Positions 1 to 5,184 of a stretch of 6,756 nt of DNA are shown here, piece after piece. Source of the DNA: Bacteriovoracaceae bacterium (GTDB lineage Bacteria > Bdellovibrionota > Bacteriovoracia > Bacteriovoracales > Bacteriovoracaceae); the NCBI GenBank assembly GCA_947440875.1, contig CANETG010000142.1:1-6756 (forward strand), given 5' to 3'. The notes beneath the pieces are model-generated. The model was not told where the DNA came from. It ran no database searches and saw only the letters and a program-made list of their open reading frames with translations. Both the position numbers and the translations under genes were made by a program. The first letter of the stretch is position 1. Each line of letters opens with the position of its first letter.

Positions 1-416
1 AGTTCTTTGATGAGATCCCAGCAAAATTTCACGGGTGTGATCTCATCACCGTGAACTCCGCACAGGACGATAGTTGTATTGGCCTTGGCGCTTTCTGATT
101 TCTCATCACCGAAAACAGTCCAGATGAGGGGAGTTCCCACATCAGAATTTCTGACGTTGTTCCATTGGTACTGATCACATTGCGGATCCCCCCATTTATA
201 CTCGCTAAATTTTCCTCTGAGTACGTCACAAAACTTTTTCACTGGTTCCGTGAGTTGAGCGGAAGTAGTGGTGAGGACCTCTGCGACAACTGGAGGAGTG
301 AGCTGCTCTTCTTGGGCGGCCATACTCGGCTTAACCACACTTTTAGCCGCAGTCTTCTGCGCGCATGCAGAAATAGTGACAAGTCCAAAAAGGAGAGCAG
401 ATTTAAACTTCAGCAT
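1..416 (-). CDS. Lipoprotein with M14 / aspartoacylase-like zinc-hydrolase domain (5' part, runs off left edge)
   Basis: Reading the minus strand from the ATG at 416-414 gives 138 open codons to the window edge, so the C-terminal part is missing. Seen: a lipoprotein signal peptide with basic start MLKFK, hydrophobic core (about residues 7-17) and lipobox I15-S16-A17-C18. The residue after the cysteine is Ala, which in enterobacteria favours outer-membrane sorting. A low-complexity Thr/Ala/Glu-rich linker follows (about 20-58). The globular part ends in TTIVLCGVHGDEITPV, where H122-G-D-E125 fits the HxxE zinc-binding pair of M14 carboxypeptidases and AstE/aspartoacylase relatives. The mature protein should act in the periplasm, probably removing a terminal residue or acyl group from a peptide, possibly a muropeptide; the substrate is inferred, not seen. 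The remaining zinc histidine and catalytic glutamate lie outside the window. Cysteines 63, 80, 119 and 132 are notable and could form disulfides. It is divergent from the ATP-grasp gene. The fold call is fairly firm, the subfamily is not. Confidence 0.82.
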   Translation of the reverse strand, partial: MLKFKSALLFGLVTISACAQKTAAKSVVKPSMAAQEEQLTPPVVAEVLTTTSAQLTEPVKKFCDVLRGKFSEYKWGDPQCDQYQWNNVRNSDVGTPLIWTVFGDEKSESAKANTTIVLCGVHGDEITPVKFCWDLIKE

Positions 417-453
417 GTCGTATATTTTAGGGAGAAATGATGAGGCCGTCTCT
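417..453. promoter_or_regulatory. Short divergent intergenic region with candidate -10 boxes
   Basis: Only 37 bp separate the two divergent start codons. On the plus strand TATATT at 421-426 resembles a -10 box; it would start a transcript near 433 and give a leader of about 20 nt for the ATP-grasp gene. On the minus strand TAAAAT (complement of 424-429) covers nearly the same bases. No good -35 box is visible for either, and the minus-strand box sits too close to its ATG for a normal leader. The lipoprotein gene may therefore use a promoter inside the ATP-grasp gene. This is a weak, motif-only call. Confidence 0.3.
441..445 (+). promoter_or_regulatory. Ribosome binding site deciding the ATP-grasp start
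   Basis: TGAGG lies 8 nt before the ATG at 454. The alternative in-frame ATG at 415 has its nearest purine-rich stretch (GGAGAG, 392-397) 17 nt away, which is too far. The site therefore favours 454 as the start. Confidence 0.5.
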
Positions 454-1215
454 ATGAATAAACTATGTGTGGTGACTCGTAATCGGAAAACCTACTTTAT
501 GAAAAGGCTGACTGAAGAGGTCGGAGAATTGAGTTATTGGAACCCCTGGGAAGAGAGTCTTCTTCCCGCTGCCGCTTGCTATCTCGTTCGCACGACGGGA
601 GTTTACGGCGATGACCGAGATCTCGACTCACTAAGAGCTTCTCAAGAATTAATCATCAATCCGGTTTCTACTCATGAGCTTCTGCGGGATAAAACGGTTC
701 AATTCCGCTTCTTGGAAAAAAAGGGCTTTCATGTGATTCCGTGGAAAACGCTTGAGGGAAGATCTGATTTCCTACCCGAAAAAATTCTCATTAAACCCGT
801 TCGTGGCCAGGGCGGCTGGGGAATTAGAGTGATGGAGGCCCGAAGCTTTTTAGAATGGGAGACACAGACTATTGATCGGTCATGGATTATTCAGCCCTAC
901 CTAGAAAACGTGAAAGAGTTTCGTCTCTTTTTTTGTGGAAACGAAGAGATTCTTCTTGAGAGATCAGGTGGAATCGCTGCCAACTTCACTCAAGGGGGTG
1001 AGGCGAGGCTTGTTCCGATTCCTCAAAGTTTATCCGAGCTTGGAGAAGAGGTCAGAATGATCACCGGTGCTCAATACGGGGCGATCGACTTTTTTGAAAC
1101 CCTGACAGGGGATCATATCATTCTCGAAATCAATCCCGTCCCAGGGATCGAGCAACTTGAAAAAGTGACCGGGCAGAACATCGTCCGCAAGATCCTCTCC
1201 TTATTAAAAGTGTAA
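454..1215 (+). CDS. RimK-like ATP-grasp ligase
   Basis: 253 residues from the ATG at 454. ATP-grasp enzymes of the RimK/GshB group activate a carboxylate as acyl phosphate and join it to an amine, often adding amino acids to a peptide or small molecule. Seen: a short pre-ATP-grasp region (about 1-65), then INPVSTHELLRDK with K80 as a likely ATP-binding lysine, the glycine loop KPVRGQGGWG (114-123), QPYLE (147-151), EFRLFF with R157, D212 in GAIDFF, and the metal-binding EINP (225-228). The following PGIEQLEKVTGQ closely resembles the end of RimK. The protein is somewhat shorter than RimK (about 300), mainly in the N-terminal domain. The substrate cannot be read from sequence; ribosomal protein S6 glutamylation is only one option. 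The frame stays open upstream to 268, but that stretch is antisense to the lipoprotein gene, and the RBS and -10 candidate support 454 as start. No export signal is seen, so it should be cytoplasmic. Confidence 0.85.
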   Translation: MNKLCVVTRNRKTYFMKRLTEEVGELSYWNPWEESLLPAAACYLVRTTGVYGDDRDLDSLRASQELIINPVSTHELLRDKTVQFRFLEKKGFHVIPWKTLEGRSDFLPEKILIKPVRGQGGWGIRVMEARSFLEWETQTIDRSWIIQPYLENVKEFRLFFCGNEEILLERSGGIAANFTQGGEARLVPIPQSLSELGEEVRMITGAQYGAIDFFETLTGDHIILEINPVPGIEQLEKVTGQNIVRKILSLLKV

Positions 1216-1315
1216 GCTATCGAAAGGTCTGCCACGTTTTGTTGCCAGATTAGTTAAAGTTTCCAAGCTTGTTTCCGATAAGACTCTAGAATCGTGCACC
1301 TTTAAGGAGTCTCAC
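1216..1315 (+). promoter_or_regulatory. Intergenic region with weak promoter and GTTTCC direct repeat
   Basis: This 100-bp gap shows no terminator hairpin for the ATP-grasp gene. TAGAAT at 1287-1292 is a one-mismatch -10 box, but there is no clear -35 at normal spacing. Upstream, GTTTCC occurs twice (1259-1264 and 1271-1276) on either side of the palindrome AAGCTT (1265-1270), a 12-bp periodic arrangement that could be a regulator site. An AAGGAG ribosome binding site (1304-1309) lies 6 nt before the next ATG. Transcription might begin here or continue from the gene upstream. Confidence 0.3.
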
Positions 1316-3286
1316 ATGTTGACTAGCTTCTCCGAATTTAAATACTACCAATCATTTCGCGTACCAGTTGAGAGCCGCGATGATGTCATGTTCCTCGTCG
1401 AGTACGATAACGAGTTTGGTAAATTTTCCTTCGTCGAAAAAACTAAACTTTGCGACGTGAGTATGACTGGGTTCGGTTTTAATACGACCTTCCCACTCGC
1501 GGTAGGAACGACCCTTCGCTGCTCACTCCAATTCAAACGACTTCGTTTTGATTTCGGTGCTTCTATTGTTCGTGTCTTCAAAGACACAACTTCCGGTGAC
1601 GAAGCCGCGATGAACTACGGTGCCGAAATGGACGCCGAAGATCACGGCAACATGAAAAGATTTATCGAGCAGTACATTCAGTCGCTCCCACCGGAGCGAC
1701 TTAAAGACAGTCTGGTGCAACTCGCACTGACTCAGCATTATTCCTCAGAAAAAGAAGGCTTCGAGATGTTCTCGCTCCTTCTTTCACTCTTTAAAGACAT
1801 CACCCAGTTCGGGAATAAAGAAAAGTTCGTTGAAAGTATGCTGGAAGAAATCGTTCGCATTCTCAATGCTCAACGCGCTTCGATTTTTCTTATCAATACG
1901 GAGACAAACGAACTCGAAGCTGTCGCTGCTCTCGGAATTGATAAAGAGCTCTTAAAATTCGATTACCGCAAAGGCATCGCGGGATCAGTGTTCACGACTG
2001 GTGTGTCACTTAACATTGACACGGAAAATGATAATGTCCGATTCTCAGAGGACATGGATAAGGTCACCGGATTTGAAACTCGTTCTATTATTTGTAGTCC
2101 GATTTCAAACCGTGAAGATAAAATCATCGGTGTGATCGAAGTACTTAATAAACGGAACGAAGACCGCTTCACGGCCGAAGACGAAAAGACGATGAAGGTG
2201 CTGGCCCTGATTCTTTCTTCAGTCTTTCACCATTACAATCCACTCTCTGAAAAATCCCTCATCCGTAGATTCTCGACTCCGTATGATCGCCAGTACGCTT
2301 GGATCGGTCGTTCACCCCAGACTTCTGAACTGAGAAAATCAATTGTTCGCCTGAAAGACATCGATTCAGCAGTCCTCGTCAGTGGTGAACCTGGTGTCGG
2401 GAAGAAACTCTTTGCCCGCATCGTGCACAATGAAGGTAAACGTGGTCTGGCTCCCTTCATTATCATTAACTGTAAAGGTGTCGATGAAGAAAGTCTCGCA
2501 ATGGAAATTTTCGGCGGGACCGGACAGAAATCGAAACTCGAAGAATGCATCGGTGGGACAATTGTCTTCGATGAAATTAGCTTCATGCCGCTTAAAATGC
2601 AGATCCGTCTTCTTTCAGTTCTCAAAGAAAGAAGAGTGGAAGGGTCGCAGATTTCATTAGATCTACGCTGCGTCTTTACGACATCAAAAAATCTCAAAGT
2701 CCTCGTGGAAGAAGAAGGGTCATTCAATCCAGACCTCCTGAGCTTTGTAACCTCCTCGGAAGTGAGCATTGATCCACTGAGAAAGCGTCCGCTTGACATC
2801 GACGAGCTGTTGCAGGCCAACATCAAAAAAGAATGTCGCAAGCAAGGTCTTCTTTTGAAAGATTTTACCGAGGAGGTGAAAGCCCAGCTTTATACCTACT
2901 CCTGGCCAGGGAACGTCGCCGAACTTGAAAAGGCAGTTCAGAAAGCTGTTCTTTACAATCCGAAATCTCACGTGATTTCTGATCTTGGGTCGAAAACCAC
3001 TCCCATCATTGACATGACTAAAGCTTCAAACTGTCTGTTGGAAAATATTCCGTTCGCAGATGATTATCAAATTCATCTCAAAGACCGCGTGGCCCTCGTA
3101 GAGCGTGAGATGATTCTTGCCGAGATCAAACGCCATAGAGGAAACAAATCCAAAGCTGCGACCAGTATGGGGATTTCTCGTGAAGCACTTCGCAAGAAGA
3201 TGCTCATGTCGGATGAGATCCTTGAGGAGATGAAGAAGCCGAAGGTGGCTTCGATCACACCGGTCGTCGAAAAGAAAGTTGCTTAA
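1316..3286 (+). CDS. PilZ-GAF-AAA+-HTH regulator, NtrC-like but lacking GAFTGA
   Basis: 656 residues, with a strong AAGGAG 6 nt before the ATG. Domains in order: a PilZ-like domain (about 12-122) with D47-V-S49-M-T-G52 and a later YGAEM; a GAF domain (about 150-308) with N278-K279...F285...D289-E290; an NtrC-type AAA+ domain (about 322-545); and a Fis-type helix-turn-helix (about 594-630, with HRGNKSKAATSMGISREAL). In the AAA+ domain, Walker A GEPGVGKK (357-364) and Walker B TIVFDE (415-420) are present. The segment after EIFG (397-400) goes to KLEECIGGT without GAFTGA. FREDLYYRL is replaced by FNPDLLSFV (470-478), and WPGNVREL by WPGNVAEL (530-537). The PilZ region has R15 and R21 but not the usual RxxxR. 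It is most likely a DNA-binding regulator responding to small molecules. The family normally drives sigma-54 polymerase by ATP hydrolysis; this member probably cannot, and may act with sigma-70 polymerase or as a repressor. Targets are unknown. Confidence 0.88.
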   Translation: MLTSFSEFKYYQSFRVPVESRDDVMFLVEYDNEFGKFSFVEKTKLCDVSMTGFGFNTTFPLAVGTTLRCSLQFKRLRFDFGASIVRVFKDTTSGDEAAMNYGAEMDAEDHGNMKRFIEQYIQSLPPERLKDSLVQLALTQHYSSEKEGFEMFSLLLSLFKDITQFGNKEKFVESMLEEIVRILNAQRASIFLINTETNELEAVAALGIDKELLKFDYRKGIAGSVFTTGVSLNIDTENDNVRFSEDMDKVTGFETRSIICSPISNREDKIIGVIEVLNKRNEDRFTAEDEKTMKVLALILSSVFHHYNPLSEKSLIRRFSTPYDRQYAWIGRSPQTSELRKSIVRLKDIDSAVLVSGEPGVGKKLFARIVHNEGKRGLAPFIIINCKGVDEESLAMEIFGGTGQKSKLEECIGGTIVFDEISFMPLKMQIRLLSVLKERRVEGSQISLDLRCVFTTSKNLKVLVEEEGSFNPDLLSFVTSSEVSIDPLRKRPLDIDELLQANIKKECRKQGLLLKDFTEEVKAQLYTYSWPGNVAELEKAVQKAVLYNPKSHVISDLGSKTTPIIDMTKASNCLLENIPFADDYQIHLKDRVALVEREMILAEIKRHRGNKSKAATSMGISREALRKKMLMSDEILEEMKKPKVASITPVVEKKVA

Positions 3287-3297
3287 CGTTTTAATGA

Positions 3298-3314
3298 TGG
3301 TCCTTTTGGGACCA
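3298..3314 (+). other. Perfect 6-bp hairpin ahead of the terminator
   Basis: TGGTCC (3298-3303) and GGACCA (3309-3314) pair fully around a TTTTG loop. The hairpin starts 11 bases after the regulator's stop codon and is followed by AAATAAAA rather than a T tract, so it is not a terminator by itself. It may protect the mRNA 3' end or help the next hairpin. Confidence 0.5.
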
Positions 3315-3317
3315 AAT

Positions 3318-3345
3318 AAAAGGGCCCCGAAAGGGGCCTTTTTTT
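3318..3345 (+). terminator. Rho-independent terminator of the regulator gene
   Basis: The GGCCCC / GGGGCC stem (3323-3328 with 3333-3338) closes a GAAA tetraloop and extends by a G-U pair and several A-U pairs into a run of seven T (3339-3345). The strong GC stem, GNRA loop and T tract make this a textbook terminator. It separates the regulator from the cdaA cluster. Confidence 0.95.
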
Positions 3346-3406
3346 GTATCTACTCCTCATATTTCCGGATGGGTATCCGATCTGATCATCATAAGACAGA
3401 GGTAGC
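3346..3406 (+). promoter_or_regulatory. cdaA upstream region with inverted repeat; promoter unclear
   Basis: These 61 bp follow the terminator and should hold the cdaA promoter unless readthrough supplies the transcript. No convincing -35/-10 pair is visible. CGGAT (3366-3370) and ATCCG (3375-3379) form a 5-bp inverted repeat around GGGT, and the palindrome TGATCA lies at 3383-3388. These could form an operator or a leader hairpin. AGAGG (3398-3402) is the ribosome binding site, 4 nt before the ATG. Confidence 0.35.
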
Positions 3407-4213
3407 ATGCAACAGTTGGGGATTCTCCTCACCAATTTCCGATTTATCGATTTACTCGACCTGGTCGCGGTCGGGCTTATCATTTATCGTCTTCTTCTCA
3501 TCGTCCAGGGAACTCGCGCTTACCAAATGCTCTTCGGGATCGTCGCACTTGCCGTCGTTTGGTGGACCAGCCAGCTGTATGAACTCTATTCGCTCTCTTG
3601 GATTCTTCAAAATTTTTTCGATTATCTTTTCATTATTCTCATCGTCCTTTTCCAGGACCAGATTCGCTCAGCACTCGTTTCAATCTCATCCACAAAAATT
3701 GTAGGCCGTGGCGGGAGAGATAATTTTGATCAGCACATCGAAGAAGTCGTTGCTGCCTGCTCAGCACTTTCCCGAGAGAGAACTGGTGCTCTGATTGTCT
3801 TTGAAAAAAATCACGGTCTCCTAAACTATTCTTCCTCCGGAACCAGACTCGATTCAAAGATTCACTCTGATATTATCTATTCTATTTTTCAAACCAAATC
3901 CCCCCTCCATGATGGTGCGATCATTATTTACAACGGTGTCATTCAAGCGGCAGGGTGCTTTCTGCCCCTTTCTAAAAACGTTGAAATTGACCGCCACTAC
4001 GGAACTCGGCACCGTGCCGCGCTCGGAATTACCGAAGTCTCAGATGCCGTCGTCGTCGCCGTTTCCGAAGAAACGGGTCGCATTAATATTTGTTATAACG
4101 GTGTTTTCCATTACATGGAAAACGAAGAACAACTGCGTAAGTATCTGCGCAAGTTCCTTCTTGAAATTGACAAAATAAGTGCCGGAGAATTGACCGCTAA
4201 AGGTGCCACATGA
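3407..4213 (+). CDS. cdaA: Diadenylate cyclase CdaA, membrane-bound
   Basis: 268 residues, very close to the usual CdaA length of about 270. The enzyme condenses two ATP into cyclic di-AMP with release of two pyrophosphates. Seen: three hydrophobic helices at the N-terminus (about 14-33, 40-57 and 65-83), then the DAC catalytic domain (about 100-250) with its two signature motifs, D169-G-A171 in SPLHDGAIII and R201-H-R203 in GTRHRAALGITE. All catalytic signature residues are present, so it should be active. The start has an AGAGG site close by and begins just before the first membrane helix. The stop overlaps the cdaR start by four bases (ATGA, 4210-4213), which suggests translational coupling. 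In Firmicutes the same gene order (cdaA-cdaR-glmM) encodes a membrane complex controlling osmolyte transport and cell-wall homeostasis; that role is inferred here. folP, which I recall as a frequent upstream neighbour in proteobacterial relatives, is absent from the window. Confidence 0.97.
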   Translation: MQQLGILLTNFRFIDLLDLVAVGLIIYRLLLIVQGTRAYQMLFGIVALAVVWWTSQLYELYSLSWILQNFFDYLFIILIVLFQDQIRSALVSISSTKIVGRGGRDNFDQHIEEVVAACSALSRERTGALIVFEKNHGLLNYSSSGTRLDSKIHSDIIYSIFQTKSPLHDGAIIIYNGVIQAAGCFLPLSKNVEIDRHYGTRHRAALGITEVSDAVVVAVSEETGRINICYNGVFHYMENEEQLRKYLRKFLLEIDKISAGELTAKGAT

Positions 4214-5139
4214 GACTGAAAGGAGCGGTGAAAAAACATTCACTGAAATTCATCTCGGCCTTCCTTTCACTTTTCCTTTGGATCTATGTCCTGAACTCAG
4301 AAAAAGTAAAATTTGAAAAAACCGTCACTCTTGAATACATCCTTCCGAGCGACATGATGTTTTCTGAGCGTCCCGCAACGGAAGTGACGTTTATGATCGA
4401 AGGTCCAAGGGCCTTCGTGAGAACCGTTGCCGAAAGAGAGGACAGACTTGTGATCGATCTTAACCGAGCGTCTCGTGGCTCAGTGAAACGGCAGTTGAAT
4501 TTTTCCGTCGACATCAATCCGACGCAGCTCAATCTTCCTTTTGGGATGGTCGTCGAGCGTGTTCTTCCGCGAAAAATTGCCATCCGCCTTGAGCGAAAGG
4601 CGAGCCGTATCATTCCCGTTAAACCACAGTTCATCGGAAGTCTTCCGGACAAAGTAGCACTGACGAATGTGATCCTTAGTCCAGAGGAGATAGAGGTTTA
4701 TGGGCCAAGATCTCTGGTCGCTAAACTCACCCACCTCTCGACAAGACCTATTGAGCTAGAAAGTTTAATTGGTTCAGAGGAGATCTCGGTGGAGCTCTCC
4801 ATCCCCGATGATCGATTAACACTTACGACCGGCCAGGATATTAAACTCATGTACCAACTGAAAGCGGCGAGTGCTAATTTTGAGCTAAAAAATCTCCCGA
4901 TAAAAATTCTGACAAACTCCAAAGTGATTACGTCCCAGGTGAAGCGGGCGAGTGTCAAACTCCTTGTCCCTGAAAAGGTGATGAAAAACCGATCAAATAT
5001 CTCGTCCACTGTTCAAGTTTGGGCGGATATTCCTGCCGACGCGAAAGGGAAAACGGAAGTTCCACTGCGTGTAATTCTTCCGCCGAGCATTCACCTCCTC
5101 GAGATCACTCCTAAAACCATCATTGTGAATATTCAATAA
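4210..5139 (+). CDS. cdaR: CdaR-like YbbR-domain protein, regulator partner of CdaA
   Basis: 309 residues with one N-terminal membrane helix (about 13-29, FISAFLSLFLWIYVL) and a large part expected outside the cytoplasm. The soluble part shows three diverged YbbR-like repeats, about 36-129, 134-218 and 223-309. The first two share an aligned turn, EGPRAFV (64-70) and YGPRSLV (164-170), with LVPEKVM (252-258) in the third. Repeats one and three end alike (LPRKIAIRL, TPKTIIVNI). B. subtilis CdaR is longer, with four repeats, so this is a compact version. In Firmicutes CdaR binds CdaA through the membrane region and modulates c-di-AMP synthesis; the same role is inferred from gene order. The start overlaps the cdaA stop, and AAAGG (4199-4203) lies 6 nt upstream. 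The symbol rests on domain and position rather than close sequence similarity. Confidence 0.88.
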   Translation: MRLKGAVKKHSLKFISAFLSLFLWIYVLNSEKVKFEKTVTLEYILPSDMMFSERPATEVTFMIEGPRAFVRTVAEREDRLVIDLNRASRGSVKRQLNFSVDINPTQLNLPFGMVVERVLPRKIAIRLERKASRIIPVKPQFIGSLPDKVALTNVILSPEEIEVYGPRSLVAKLTHLSTRPIELESLIGSEEISVELSIPDDRLTLTTGQDIKLMYQLKAASANFELKNLPIKILTNSKVITSQVKRASVKLLVPEKVMKNRSNISSTVQVWADIPADAKGKTEVPLRVILPPSIHLLEITPKTIIVNIQ

Positions 5140-5150
5140 ACTGGTATATT
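5123..5150 (+). promoter_or_regulatory. Candidate promoter for glmM-pdxJ with extended -10
   Basis: TTGTGA (5123-5128), a 16-bp spacer and TATATT (5145-5150), preceded by TG one base upstream (TGGTATATT), fit a sigma-70 promoter with an extended -10 element. It begins inside the last codons of cdaR and would start transcription near 5157, about 28 nt before the glmM ATG. This is the best promoter-like sequence in the window, but it is motif-based only. Confidence 0.5.
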
Positions 5151-5184
5151 TAAAGAGTTATTTTCATTCACAAAAGTGAGATCT

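Noticed and set aside
29..229. 66-codon minus-strand frame at the left edge
   Set aside because: It overlaps the lipoprotein gene in a different minus-strand frame; the lipoprotein frame has a lipobox and HGDE zinc motif, this one has nothing.
165..440. 91-codon plus-strand frame before the ATP-grasp gene
   Set aside because: It is antisense to the lipoprotein gene, has no domain, and stops before the ATP-grasp start.
1216..1315. Sigma-54 promoter upstream of the regulator
   Set aside because: I looked for the GG-N10-GC type -24/-12 element in the gap and saw no convincing match.
2233..2841. 202-codon open frame on the minus strand
   Set aside because: It lies entirely antisense to the AAA+ part of the regulator gene, whose domains are clear. 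The translation is Ser/Arg-rich without recognisable motifs, and no ribosome site or neighbour supports it.
3346..3406. Riboswitch (for example c-di-AMP or glmS type) before cdaA or glmM
   Set aside because: The 61-bp and 45-bp gaps are too short for those RNAs, and only a small 5-bp inverted repeat is present.
3279..3704. 141-codon plus-strand frame starting at the end of the regulator gene
   Set aside because: It runs through the rho-independent terminator and into the cdaA membrane helices in another frame; its Ser/Phe-rich composition is typical of a shadow frame.
5176..5184. GTG at 5176 as the glmM start
   Set aside because: It has no ribosome site upstream, would add three residues not seen in E. 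coli GlmM, and the GTGAG there looks more like the Shine-Dalgarno of the ATG at 5185.
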